Below are positions 25,608-34,479 of a stretch of DNA of 64,000 nucleotides, one piece after another. The notes beneath the pieces were generated by a model. That model had not been told where the DNA came from, searched no databases, and worked only from the letters and a program-made list of their open reading frames with translations. Every line of letters starts with the position of its first letter. Within the stretch, counting starts at the first letter, position 1. The DNA lies in contig NZ_CP108054.1 in the NCBI RefSeq assembly GCF_036173125.1, positions 992,001-1,056,000 of the forward strand, read 5' to 3'. The stretch is from Streptomyces sp. NBC_00286. GTDB lineage: Bacteria > Actinomycetota > Actinomycetes > Streptomycetales > Streptomycetaceae. Position numbers and translations under genes: made by a program.

Positions 25608-26179
25608 CCGGCGGCCTCGCCGGTCATCACGGCCGCAGCGCGCGCGGCGCGGTTCTTCGCGGCCCTGCGCCCGTACCGGCGGGCGCACATCGAGGTCAGT
25701 ACCTCGGTGATGTCCAGCACCAGGTCATCCGTGGTCTCCTGCGGATCGAGGACCACCAGGCGCCGTCCGGACGCCGACAGGGCCGCTTCGAGGTGCTCGA
25801 CGCCGAAGCGGGCGAGCCGGTCACGGTGCTCCACCACGATCACGGTCGCGTCCGGATCGGCCAGCAGCCGGTGCAGTTTGCGCCGCCGCTCATTCAGTTC
25901 CGAGCCGACTTCGGTTACCACCTCTGACACCGGCAGGCCCAGCTGGGTGGCGCCGGTGACGACACGGGCCACCTGCCGGTCAAGGTCCGGCTTCTGGTCG
26001 GCCGACGAGACGCGACAGTACGCCACCGTGCGCCCCTCGGGCGACTGTTCGGCCTCGTGCACCAGCCACACACCGGTCGCGGTCCGGGTCGCGGGAACGG
26101 GGAGTTTCCCGTCTCTCGCCCACCGCCACGCGGTCTGGTAGTGCACGCCGTTGCGTACCGCCCACTCTGACAGCCTCAC
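25604..26179 (-). CDS. IS607-family serine recombinase (TnpA)
   Basis: The 191-residue protein combines a MerR-like helix-turn-helix (residues 1-45, LSEWAVRNGVHYQTAWRWARDGKLPVP) with a small serine recombinase domain: nucleophile Ser in YCRVSSADQKPDLDRQ (near 54), VVTEVGSELNERRRKLHRLLAD (near 90), VIVVEHRDRLARFGVEHLEA (near 113). This is the layout of IS607 TnpA. The gene appears intact, with GTG start at 26179, but its partner tnpB is truncated to the first ~27 codons in the overlapping ORF. The element therefore looks immobile unless acted on in trans. Confidence 0.92.
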   Translation of the reverse strand: MRLSEWAVRNGVHYQTAWRWARDGKLPVPATRTATGVWLVHEAEQSPEGRTVAYCRVSSADQKPDLDRQVARVVTGATQLGLPVSEVVTEVGSELNERRRKLHRLLADPDATVIVVEHRDRLARFGVEHLEAALSASGRRLVVLDPQETTDDLVLDITEVLTSMCARRYGRRAAKNRAARAAAVMTGEAAG

Positions 26180-26297
26180 ACGATCCTTGTATATGAGAGT
26201 TGATAGGTGATGAAACTTTCGTCAGCAGGGGTCACCCCCACCGAACTCGGTGAGGCGGATCCAGCCTGGGCTTCACGGCGTACGCCCGTACGCACAC

Positions 26298-27275
26298 CTA
26301 CGTCGGCCCAGCGGAGGCGGCCGAGCCGCGCGGCATGCGGAAGGCGCGGCGATAGGCGGCCGGAGTGGTGCCGAGCGCGCGGTGGAAGTGCTGGCGGAGG
26401 CCGTCGCCGCTGCCCAGGCCGCTGCGTTGGGCGACGGTGTCCACCGGGAGGTCGGTGGTCTCCAGCAGCTCCCGAGCGCGCGCCAGCCTCTGCTGGTTGA
26501 GCCAGCGCAGCGGAGTGGTACCGACCTCACGCGCGAAGTACCGCTCGAAGGTACGGGTGCTCATCCCGGCGCGTGCGGCCAACTCCCCGATGGCCAGCGG
26601 CTGCTGGAGTCGGTCCAGGGCCCATTCCAGGACCGGGGCGAGCCCCTGCTCCGATGTCTGCACGCGGGGCGCGCGGGCCGGTGCGTACTGCGACTGGTCG
26701 CCCTCCCGGTGCGGGGCGACGACCATACGGCGGCCGACCTCGGCCGCCGCCGCTGAGCCGTAGTCGTGGCGCACGATGTGCAGGCACAGATCGATGGCGG
26801 CCGCGGTGCCCGCACTGGTGAGGATGGAGCCGTCGTCGACGTACAGGGCTCGCTCGTTGACGCGGACGCGGGGGTGGCGGCGGCGCAGTTCGTCCGCGTA
26901 CATCCAGTGCGTGGCGGCCTCGCGTCCGTCCAGCAGTCCGGCCGCGGCGAGCACGAACGCCCCGGAACACAGCGATGCCACCCGGGCCCCTCTGGCGTGC
27001 GCGCCGCGCAGTTCGTCGAGCAGTTCCTCGGGCGGCTCGTACGCACTGTCCATCACGCACGCCGGTACGACGACGAGGTCGGCCTCCCGCATCGCGTCCA
27101 CGCCCCGCTCGGCAGTCAGGTGCAGCCCACCGGGCGCCCGCTGGATACCGCCCGGCGTGGTGCTGCACAGCGTCAGCTCGTAGCCCTCGGCGAACACGGC
27201 GCAGGGCACCGAGAGTTCGAACAGGGAGGTCTCTTCCAGAAGCGTGACCACGACGCGTATCGGCGCGTGGGGCAC
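26298..27275 (-). CDS. GlxA-type AraC-family transcriptional regulator
   Basis: About 325 residues from GTG 27275, which has AGGAG five bases upstream; ATG 27338 is an in-frame alternative without a ribosome site. The N-terminal DJ-1/PfpI-like domain (RVVVTLLEETSLFELSVPCAVF, VASLCSGAFVLAAAGLLDGREATHW-type segment with Cys) is followed by two AraC helix-turn-helix motifs (IGELAARAGMSTRTFERYF near 230 and VDTVAQRSGLGSGDGLRQHFHR near 280). It is divergent from an MFS transporter gene at 27409 across 133 bp and probably controls it. The ligand is unknown. Confidence 0.9.
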   Translation of the reverse strand: MPHAPIRVVVTLLEETSLFELSVPCAVFAEGYELTLCSTTPGGIQRAPGGLHLTAERGVDAMREADLVVVPACVMDSAYEPPEELLDELRGAHARGARVASLCSGAFVLAAAGLLDGREAATHWMYADELRRRHPRVRVNERALYVDDGSILTSAGTAAAIDLCLHIVRHDYGSAAAAEVGRRMVVAPHREGDQSQYAPARAPRVQTSEQGLAPVLEWALDRLQQPLAIGELAARAGMSTRTFERYFAREVGTTPLRWLNQQRLARARELLETTDLPVDTVAQRSGLGSGDGLRQHFHRALGTTPAAYRRAFRMPRGSAASAGPT

Positions 27276-27408
27276 CTCACTCCTGCCTGAGTTCTTGGCG
27301 GACCCTCCAGTGCTCACGGCGTACGCGTCCTTGCCCATGACGTAAATCTAGTGCTCCCTGACGTTTCCGCCACTGGTTTGATGTCATCCCAGGTCACAGG
27401 CTTGGAGC

Positions 27409-28674
27409 ATGACAACGACACGCATCATGAGTCGCCCTCAATGGCACGTCGGTCTCGCCGGACTCAGTGCCGTCGGCGTGACATTCGGCTTCGCTCGCTA
27501 CGGCTACGGCCTTTATCTCCCCGAGTTCCGCCGGGAGTTCGGCCTGTCCGTCGCGACGGTCGGTCTGATCGGCAGCGCGAGCTACGTCGGCTTCGTGGTG
27601 GCCCTGCTCCTGGTCGGCACGCTGGTCGCGCGTTTCGGCCCGCGCTCCATGGTGATCACCGGCGGAGTCTGTGCGACCGTGGGCATGGGCCTGGTCACGG
27701 TCGCCCGCGATCCGGCCGCTCTGACCACGGGCTTGGTGCTGGCGGGCATGAGTTCCGGCTGGGTCTGGGCCCCGTACTCCGACGTGGTGGACCGCGTGAT
27801 CCCGAGCAGCCGTCGCGAGCGGGTCATGGCGATGATCGCCACCGGTACCGCCTTCGGCGTCGTCGTCGCGGGACCGCTCGCCCTGTTCCTCCGTCACTCC
27901 CACTGGCGGCACGCGTGGTTGGTCTTCGCCGTGACGGCGCTGGCTGCCACGGTGTACAACGCGCTGGTGCTGCCCGGCGGTTCGCACCGCGCGGCGCCTC
28001 ATGGCGCACGCGAGCGGAGCGAGGGCGGCCGAGCCCGATCCGGGCCTGGCCGGGGCTGGTTCCTGCGCCGCCGCGCCGTCCCCCTCTACCTCACGGCCGT
28101 GTCGTACGGGCTGGTGGGCGCCGTGTACTGGGCGTACGCCATCGAGGCGATCACCGGCGAGACCGGCTCCGGCTCGGCCACCGCGCCGCTGTTCTGGACC
28201 CTGATGGGGCTGGCCGGTACGGCGGGCGCGCTGACCGGTCATGCCATCACCCGCTACGGTCTGCGCCGCACGCACGTCTGGCTGTTCACCGGACTCGCCG
28301 TCGCCGTCGCCCTGCTCGGCCTCGCCCCGGGCTCGCTCCCCGCCGTGGCCGCCTCCGCGGTGCTGTACGGGCCGTGCTTCATGGCCGGTTCCGCGCTGCT
28401 CGCCGTCTGGAGCTACTACACCTTCCCCGAGCAACCCTCCACCGGCTTCACCGCGACCATCCTCTTCGTGGGCCTGGGCACCATCACCGGCCCCGCCACA
28501 CTCGGCGCCCTCGCGGACAGCCACGGACTGCGCTCCGCGTTCCTGGCCACGGCCACGGTGGCAGCCACCACACTCCTCGTACGCCCCGGCTCACGGCCTG
28601 ACCCGAGTTCCGGTACAGGCCAATCCCGGAACGGTTCTCGGCCCGGGCGGGGGAAGCGAGCGGTGGCCTCGTAG
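27409..28674 (+). CDS. MFS transporter (YbfB/YjiJ-like)
   Basis: A 421-residue major facilitator with 12 predicted helices: FGFARYGYGLYLPEF at helix 1, FVVALLLVGTLVARFGPRSMVITG with the loop 2-3 motif, GMSSGWVWAPYSDVVDRVIPSSRRERVMAM, a central loop rich in Arg, and FTATILFVGLGTITGPATLGAL at helix 11. The pattern resembles the YbfB/YjiJ group of MFS permeases. It is divergently paired with a GlxA-type regulator. The C-terminal ~25 residues are polar and overlap the remnant at 28655. Substrate unknown; efflux is the general expectation. Confidence 0.88.
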   Translation: MTTTRIMSRPQWHVGLAGLSAVGVTFGFARYGYGLYLPEFRREFGLSVATVGLIGSASYVGFVVALLLVGTLVARFGPRSMVITGGVCATVGMGLVTVARDPAALTTGLVLAGMSSGWVWAPYSDVVDRVIPSSRRERVMAMIATGTAFGVVVAGPLALFLRHSHWRHAWLVFAVTALAATVYNALVLPGGSHRAAPHGARERSEGGRARSGPGRGWFLRRRAVPLYLTAVSYGLVGAVYWAYAIEAITGETGSGSATAPLFWTLMGLAGTAGALTGHAITRYGLRRTHVWLFTGLAVAVALLGLAPGSLPAVAASAVLYGPCFMAGSALLAVWSYYTFPEQPSTGFTATILFVGLGTITGPATLGALADSHGLRSAFLATATVAATTLLVRPGSRPDPSSGTGQSRNGSRPGRGKRAVAS

Positions 28675-28785
28675 CGCGGCCAGGTCTCCTGAACCGCGTC
28701 CTCGGCCTCGCTCACGCTGCCGAGGAGGACAAGGGACGCCCCTCTGTCGTGATCGCCACTTCGTGCCTCCGCGAGGCACGATGCG
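28655..28785 (-). pseudogene. ECF sigma factor fragment
   Basis: The minus frame here reads SGDHDRGASLVLLGSVSEAE then DAVQETWPRYEAT, which matches sigma region 2 of SigJ-type ECF factors (LGSVSEAEDAVQEAW). Only this short piece is present; there is no region 4 and no start. It is a remnant lying between the MFS gene and the DGPF gene. Confidence 0.6.
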
Positions 28786-28925
28786 GCCCCGGTCAGGGCT
28801 CTCCCCCAGGCTCCGCTACGAGAGCCGAAAAAAACTTGGCCGGCGATGTCGAGAACGCGTGAGCGGCTCCGTCCCTGCCGTGAACGCGACCACAATGGGT
28901 CGTAACAGCATCGAGGAGATCCATC

Positions 28926-29339
28926 ATGGCCAAGTACCTGCTGCTCAAGCACTACCGAGGCGCTCCGGCGGCGGCCAACAACGTGCCCATGGAGCAGTGG
29001 ACGCCCGAGGAGATCTCGGCCCACATCCAGTACATGGGCGACTTCGCGGCGCGGCTGGAGAAGAGCGGCGAGTTTGTCGACGGTCAGGCGCTCGCCCCGG
29101 AGGGGACGTGGGTCCGGTACGACGGTGAGGGGCGTCCGCCGGTCACCGACGGGCCGTTCGCGGAGACGAAGGACCTCATCGCCGGCTGGATGGTGATCGA
29201 CGTCGACAGTTACGAGCGGGCCGTCGAGCTGGCCGGGGAACTTTCGGCCGCGCCCGGGGCGGACGGAAAGCCGATCCACGAGTGGCTCGAGCTGCGCCCG
29301 TTCCTGAGCGCGTCGCCCACCATCACGGAGTGCCACTGA
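28926..29339 (+). CDS. YciI-like DGPF-domain protein
   Basis: The 137-residue protein carries the YCII fold with the diagnostic DGPF motif (PPVTDGPFAETKDLIAGWMVIDV near residue 77), an N-terminal KYLLLKHY strand and a C-terminal IHEWLELRPF. Start ATG 28926 has a GAGGAG site ten bases upstream. DGPF proteins are the conserved neighbours of ECF42 sigma factors in actinobacteria and may be dimeric enzymes of unknown activity. The sigma factor gene starts 2 bp downstream. Confidence 0.93.
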   Translation: MAKYLLLKHYRGAPAAANNVPMEQWTPEEISAHIQYMGDFAARLEKSGEFVDGQALAPEGTWVRYDGEGRPPVTDGPFAETKDLIAGWMVIDVDSYERAVELAGELSAAPGADGKPIHEWLELRPFLSASPTITECH

Positions 29340-29341
29340 GA

Positions 29342-30499
29342 GTGACCACTGAGATGGACGAGGCCCTGCTGAGGAGCCTCACGCCGAGTGTGCTCGCCAT
29401 CCTCGTCCGCCGCGGAGCCGACTTCGCGGCGGCCGAGGATGCCGTACAGGACGCGCTTCTCGAGGCGGTGCGCGTGTGGCCGGCCGACCCTCCGCGGGAT
29501 GCGAAGGGCTGGCTGGTCACCGTGGCCTGGCGCAAGTTTCTCGACCAGACCCGTGCGGACGCCGCCCGCCGTCGGCGTGAGGGCCTCGTCGAGGAGGAGC
29601 CGGTGCCCGGCGCTGCGCCCGCCGTGGACGACACCCTCCAGCTCTACTTCCTCTGCGCCCACCCTTCGCTGACGCCCTCGTCCGCCGTCGCGCTCACGCT
29701 GCGCGCCGTCGGCGGGCTCACCACCCGCCAGATCGCTGAGGCCTACCTGGTGCCCGAGGCGACCATGGCACAGCGCATCAGCCGGGCCAAGCGCACCGTG
29801 GGCAGCGTGCGGTTCGACCAGCCCGGCGACGTCGCCACCGTGCTGCGCGTCCTCTACCTGGTCTTCAACGAGGGCTACTCCGGCGATGTCGACCTCGCCG
29901 CCGAGGCCATCCGGCTCACCCGGCAGCTCGCCGCCGCGATCGACCACCCGGAGGTGGCCGGGCTGCTCGCCCTCATGCTGATCCACCACGCCCGGCGCGC
30001 CGCCCGGACCGCGCCCGACGGCAGCCTCGTACCGCTCGCCGAACAGGATCGCGGCCAGTGGGACACCAAGCTGATCGCCGAAGGTGTCGAGATCCTGCAG
30101 GCGGCCCTCGCCCGCGACCGGCTGGGCGAGTTCCAGGCCCAGGCCGCCATCGCCGCCCTCCACGCGGACGCGCCCACCGCCGAGGAGACCGACTGGGTGC
30201 AGATCGTCGAGTGGTACGACGAGCTCGCCCGCCTGACCGACAACCCGGTCGTACGCCTCAACCGCGCGGTAGCCATAGGCGAAGCCGACGGCCCGCGCGC
30301 CGGCCTGGCCGCACTCGCGACCCTTGACCCCTCCCTGCCGCGCCACACCGCGGTAGCGGCCTACCTCCACGAACGCGACGGCGACCTGACGACGGCGGCC
30401 CGCCTGTACGCCGAGGCGGCCCACAAGGCAACCAACCTCGCCGAGGCCGCCCACCTGACACGCCAGGCCGCCCGACTCAACGCCCGCGTACGCGGCTGA
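29342..30499 (+). CDS. ECF42-type RNA polymerase sigma factor
   Basis: A 385-residue ECF sigma factor from GTG 29342 (in-frame ATG at 29354 is possible). Region 2 (LVRRGADFAAAEDAVQDALLEAVRVW) and region 4 (ALTLRAVGGLTTRQIAEAYLV, ATMAQRISRAK) are followed by a ~200-residue helical TPR-like C-terminal extension (VLRVLYLVFNEGYSG, NRAVAIGEADGPRAGLAAL, AAYLHERDGDLTTAARLYAEAAHKA). That extension replaces an anti-sigma factor in ECF42 proteins, and the DGPF gene directly upstream is their usual target and partner. Stress or drug response is the reported kind of role in the group. Confidence 0.92.
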   Translation: MTTEMDEALLRSLTPSVLAILVRRGADFAAAEDAVQDALLEAVRVWPADPPRDAKGWLVTVAWRKFLDQTRADAARRRREGLVEEEPVPGAAPAVDDTLQLYFLCAHPSLTPSSAVALTLRAVGGLTTRQIAEAYLVPEATMAQRISRAKRTVGSVRFDQPGDVATVLRVLYLVFNEGYSGDVDLAAEAIRLTRQLAAAIDHPEVAGLLALMLIHHARRAARTAPDGSLVPLAEQDRGQWDTKLIAEGVEILQAALARDRLGEFQAQAAIAALHADAPTAEETDWVQIVEWYDELARLTDNPVVRLNRAVAIGEADGPRAGLAALATLDPSLPRHTAVAAYLHERDGDLTTAARLYAEAAHKATNLAEAAHLTRQAARLNARVRG

Positions 30500-30580
30500 A
30501 GTTCGCGCCGGTTCTTCTCCAGTCGGCGGGGCCAGTCGACATGCTGGTTCCGGGTGTGGGCGGCGCTGTGCGACGGCAGC

Positions 30581-31200
30581 TCACCGGGTGGCGGCCGGTG
30601 CAGGAAGCCTGGATCCGGTCAGTCTGCGTACGTTGCCGGAGAAGACTGCGGCGCGCTCCGCGTCGGTGAGGTCCATGGCCACCAGGTCGGCGATCCCCGA
30701 GCGGATGTACCCGGGGCCCTTCTCGGGGTCGTACGGCGAGTCGGAGCCGAACAGCACACGGTCCGGGCCGAAGAACTCCAGGGCGCAGCGCAGGGCGTGC
30801 GGGGCGCCGAAGAGTGCGGTGTCGGCGTAGAACATCCTGAAGTAGTCCAGCGGGCGCTTGGTGAGCGGATGGCCGGTGACGTCCTCGCTCTGGTGGTCGG
30901 GGGTGCGGGAGCCGAGCTGGTCCCAGCCTGGGCCGACGCGGCCGGAGAAGTGCGGGATCATGCTGCCGCCGTGGTGGATGAGGAGCTTGAGGCCGGGATG
31001 GCGTTCGAGTACGCAGCCGAAGACGATGCGGGCCATGAAGGCGGACAGGTCGTACTCCCAGCCGAAGGTCCACCAGATCTCGTACCGGGAGCGTTCCTCG
31101 GTGGGCTAGTCGGGCCAGGAAGAGTTGCGGCAGGGGTGGACCTGGACGAGGAGGTCGAGTTCGGCGGCGCGTTCCCAGAACGGTTCGAAGCGCTGCTCGG
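30581..31200 (-). pseudogene. Amidohydrolase_2-family decarboxylase, disrupted
   Basis: The reading frame matches the C-terminal half of an amidohydrolase-2/ACMSD-like decarboxylase: RFEPFWERAAELDLLVQVHPC, then EIWWTFGWEYDLSAFMARIVFG, LKLLIHHGGSMIPHFSGRV, CALEFFGPDRVLFGSDSPYD and AVFSGNVRRL. The metal/catalytic HHGG and GSDSP motifs are present. An in-frame TAG at 31106-31108 interrupts it, and the N-terminal half, with the HxH motif, is missing where a plus-strand ABC transporter fragment starts (~31200). It is therefore a broken gene joined to other debris. Confidence 0.75.
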
Positions 31201-31498
31201 CGAGGGCTCCGTCGCGACGGCGATGGTCCGCCAGTGGGTCAGCGAGGACTGCCGTGCCGGCTCCGAACCGGAATACCTGACCATCGGCGGCTCCGACGCC
31301 CGCGCGCAGGCCCTGCTGTCTGGCCAGATCGACGCGACTGCCCTCGAAGTGACCGACGCCGTCACCCTGGAACGGGCCGGCGGAGGCAAGGGACTACACC
31401 GGCTGGTGGACTTCAAGGAGGTCTTTCCCGGGCTGCACCCACAGACCGTGTACGCGAACGAGGACACGGTGGCCCAGGGCAGCAGCGCGACGGGCTGA
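31200..31498 (+). pseudogene. ABC transporter substrate-binding protein fragment
   Basis: The plus frame reads EYLTIGGSDARAQALLSGQI then DATALEVTDAVTLERAGG and FKEVFPGLHPQTVYANED, matching the C-terminal half of NMT1/TauA-type periplasmic binding proteins. There is no start codon with a signal sequence, and the frame ends at TGA 31496-31498. The 5' end abuts the truncated amidohydrolase, so this is a deletion junction. Confidence 0.6.
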
Positions 31499-32105
31499 TC
31501 CTCAGCAGCCTGGCCTCCAGCCTCACCAACCTCGTCCTCGGGTTCGCGATCTCCCTCGTCCTGGGGCTGACGCTCGGCGTGCTGATGGGTCGTTACCGCA
31601 CGGTGGACGCCGCGCTCGGCGTCTACATGTACGCCCTGCTGACGGCTCCGTCCCTGGTGTTCGCCCCGGTCTTCTCCTGCTGTTCGGCCCGGGCATGGCC
31701 TCCATCGTGGCCGTCGTGGTCATGTACTCGCTGTTCATCATCGTGATCAGCACCGCTTCCGCCGTACGAGCGGTCCCCGAGCACCTCACCGAGATGGCCC
31801 ACCTGTACGGGGCGAACGAGCGGCAACTCCTGCTCAAGATCGTCGTCCCCGCCGCCCTGCCGCTGGCCATGGCCGGCATCCGGCTCGGCATCGGCCGCGC
31901 GGTCACCGGAATGATCAACGGCGAGGTGTTCATCGCCGTCGTCGGCCTCGGCCGCGTCCTCACCCAGGCAGGCGGCCGCTTCGACAGCGAGACCGTCCTG
32001 GCCGTACTCCTCGCCGTCGTCCTGGTGGCCCTCGCCGCGGTCGGCCTCGTCCAATGGACCGACCACCCCGTCAACGGCTGGCTCCCGCGGACGGCGCGGG
32101 AGTGA
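31470..32105 (+). pseudogene. ABC transporter permease (TauC/SsuC type), frameshifted
   Basis: The first frame reads ILSSLASSLTNLVLGFAISL then LGLTLGVLMGRYRTVDAAL and ALLTAPSLVFAPVF; after about 31672 the match continues in another frame, LLLFGPGMASIVAVVVMYSL, then HLYGANERQLLLKIVVPAALPLAMAG and IRLGIGRAVTGMINGEVF to the stop at 32105. The EAA-loop signature (permease cytoplasmic loop) is retained. One missing base at the shift accounts for the break. With the binding-protein fragment before it, this is a decayed sulfonate/nitrate-type ABC system; no ATPase gene is nearby. Confidence 0.75.
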
Positions 32106-32367
32106 CGGCGCCGCCGACCAGACGAAGCGGCAACCTCCGGAGAATCGGTCCCGGAATCCGGGTCAAGGGCAAGTCGGCCTGGTGCCTGTGCATGCGCTCG
32201 GCCGGCGGAAGGGGCGTCTCGTCCAGACCGGCGGCCGGCCCGCTCGCCATCCGTGCGCAGCCGCCGTCGGCATGGGACCCGCAGGCCACCGGCAGCGGAG
32301 TTTGCATGTGCCGTAGCGGCATGTGGTCCAGTAGGCGACGAGCAACGACATTGAGAGGTTCCCGCGC

Positions 32368-33225
32368 ATGCCCCTTCCTGCGATTCCCCGCCGGGTCAAG
32401 ATCGGCGATGCCGCCGCGTTCGCCGGGACCACACCCCGCGCCATCCGCCACTACCACGCCATCGGGCTCCTCGCCGAACCGGAACGCGGCAGCGACGACC
32501 GCCGCCGCTACGGATACGACGACATGATCCGCCTGCTGTGGATCCGCAAGATGGCTGATGCGGGTATCTCCCTGGACGACATCCGGGCCGGCTTTGAGGG
32601 CGCCACCGGCATCGAGCAGTCCCTGGCCCGGCTGGAGGAGTCCCTCGTTTCCAAGGCGGCCGCCATCGAAGCCCAGCGGGCCGCCGTGCACCGCCTCCGC
32701 GAGGTGGGCAGCCCCCTGGGCTTGCTCTCACCGCTGGTCAGCGGCCGCCTGCATGATCTGACGCCCGGGGGCCTGCGCCCGGCCGATCTCGATACCCTTC
32801 TGGTCACGGAGCGTATCTTCGGCTCCGTGGGCGCCGCCGTCCAGGCCAACCGGTTCATCGTCCTGGCCACCCACCCCGAGCTGCGGGCCGAGGAAGACCG
32901 CCTGGCCGAGGCCGAGGCGGCCTTGGACGACACCGTGTCCCCCGACGGCCCCCGCATCGAAGACCTGGCTGCCCAGCGGTGTGCTCATGAGACCGCCTTG
33001 GGAGCCACCATCGACAGTTCCGGCCTGGACGAGGCCCTCGACGTCCTCCTGGACCAGGAGGACGAGCACGCCGGCGAGGAGGAAGGCGAGGCGAGGATGA
33101 GCGCGATGGAGGCCATCGGCAAGATGCCGTACGACTTCTCCCCGGCCCGCGTCCGGTACGAGGAACGTGTCATCGAACTGCTTCACTCGACCGATCAGAA
33201 CGGCGACACCCCACGGCCCTGCTGA
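32368..33225 (+). CDS. MerR-family transcriptional regulator
   Basis: A 285-residue protein with an N-terminal MerR helix-turn-helix (VKIGDAAAFAGTTPRAIRHYHAIGLLAEP, residues 10-38; RRRYGYDDMIRLLWIRKMADAGISLDDIR) and the coiled-coil dimerisation helix (ESLVSKAAAIEAQRAAVHRLREVG). The C-terminal ~170 residues form a helical domain with no recognised ligand-binding signature. Start ATG 32368 has AGAGG 12 bp upstream. It lies 104 bp from a convergent RlmA-like methyltransferase gene; no target operon is evident. Confidence 0.9.
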   Translation: MPLPAIPRRVKIGDAAAFAGTTPRAIRHYHAIGLLAEPERGSDDRRRYGYDDMIRLLWIRKMADAGISLDDIRAGFEGATGIEQSLARLEESLVSKAAAIEAQRAAVHRLREVGSPLGLLSPLVSGRLHDLTPGGLRPADLDTLLVTERIFGSVGAAVQANRFIVLATHPELRAEEDRLAEAEAALDDTVSPDGPRIEDLAAQRCAHETALGATIDSSGLDEALDVLLDQEDEHAGEEEGEARMSAMEAIGKMPYDFSPARVRYEERVIELLHSTDQNGDTPRPC

Positions 33226-33328
33226 CTGGCATCGGCGCTCGGGGCGAGCCGACAAGAGCAGCCCGGAATGGTGCAGTTGGCGGAGGCTCACTGCCCGTCG
33301 TTCGGCAGGCGCATGCGCTCACTCATGG

Positions 33329-34180
33329 TCACCGAGGCTGGTAGACGGTGGCCAGCACGGAGACGGTGACCTGATCGGGCAGGAGGCCGTCATCGTCCAA
33401 GTCCGCACGGCTCACGTGGTGCGCACTCGGCGTCATCGCTACCAGGTCCAGTGCATCCAGCCTGGTCAGGGTCGCGGGGTATTCCACCCGTTCGGTGACG
33501 GCGGCCTCGAAGAAAGGGGCCAGCGTCCGGTGCAGGCGCTGTTCCTTGGCCGGGTCGATCGTGACCATCGCAGGCAACCGGCCGCGCAGCTCGGCCAGGT
33601 GCCGCCCGGTGGGACGGATCACGATCAACCGGCCGGTCGGGCGCAGCACCCGGTGGAACTCCGCCGGGTTGCGCGGGGCGAACACGTCCAGCACGACATC
33701 GGCCACCCCGTCGGCCAGCGGGAAGGGACGGAAGACGTCCCAGGCCACGGCAGCGGCTCGTTCATGGGCTCGGGCTGCCGAGCGCAGCGCCCGCACCGAT
33801 GTGTCCAGGCCCAGACCACGGGCGCCGGGCAACTGGTCGAGTACGCCGGCCAGGTAGTAGCCCGTGCCGCACCCCACGTCCACAACCGTGGCCTGCTCGG
33901 ACACGGCGTCGGCCGCCAGGCGGGCCCCGGCTTGGCGGATGGGCGCGTAGGTGCCGGTGGACAAGAATCGGCCCCGGGCCCGGACCATAGCCGCGTCGTC
34001 GCCACTGATGGCGCGGGTGCCCGTCAGCAGGCCGGCGTAGCCGTGGCGGGCGATGTCGAAGGTGTGGCCCACCGGGCAGCGCAATGCGCCGTGGTCGGGG
34101 TGCAGGCGGCGCTTGCGGCACGTTGGGCAGCGCAGCAGGTCGAGGGACAGTTCGAGGGCAGGGGGAAGCGACACGGGCAC
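33329..34180 (-). CDS. RlmA/TlrB-like 23S rRNA (guanine-N1) methyltransferase
   Basis: A 283-residue protein from GTG 34180. An N-terminal zinc finger (LLRCPTCRKRRLHPDHGALRC, CPVGHTFDIARHGY) precedes the conserved GDDAAMVRARGRFLSTG segment and a Rossmann SAM-binding fold (VVDVGCGTGYYLAGVL near 98; LGLDTSVRALRSAARAH). This is the architecture of RlmA(I) and RlmA(II)/TlrB, which methylate G745/G748 in 23S rRNA; TlrB contributes to tylosin resistance in producers. The motif ASSWDVFRP-type segment AVAWDVFRPFPLADG fits too. Whether it gives resistance or housekeeping modification is not decidable here. Confidence 0.9.
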   Translation of the reverse strand: MPVSLPPALELSLDLLRCPTCRKRRLHPDHGALRCPVGHTFDIARHGYAGLLTGTRAISGDDAAMVRARGRFLSTGTYAPIRQAGARLAADAVSEQATVVDVGCGTGYYLAGVLDQLPGARGLGLDTSVRALRSAARAHERAAAVAWDVFRPFPLADGVADVVLDVFAPRNPAEFHRVLRPTGRLIVIRPTGRHLAELRGRLPAMVTIDPAKEQRLHRTLAPFFEAAVTERVEYPATLTRLDALDLVAMTPSAHHVSRADLDDDGLLPDQVTVSVLATVYQPR

Positions 34181-34479
34181 GAGGCACTCCTGGCAAGGGC
34201 GTAGGGAAGAGACCGCGCCTGCACGCGCGCTCAGAGCGTCACTGCCTCAGGAAGGAACGGGCAGCGTCAGAAACGTGGTTCACGCAGCAGGCACACCAAG
34301 GAGGGCGACGCCGTCCGGCATCGCCCTCAACGCCTTCCGATCACAGGAAGCAGCAGTGCGGGGTGCTCATGAATGCCACACCATGAGTCTACGGGCATCG
34401 GTGAACGCCTTTATATCCAGCTGAAGTTGAGAGTCACAGCATTGGACCCAGCCCGCCTCCCGGGCTGCCGGGCACTGCA
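34181..34479. other. Intergenic region, no gene recognised
   Basis: No recognisable coding sequence or strong regulatory element was seen in this 299-bp stretch upstream of the minus-strand methyltransferase. Confidence 0.4.
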
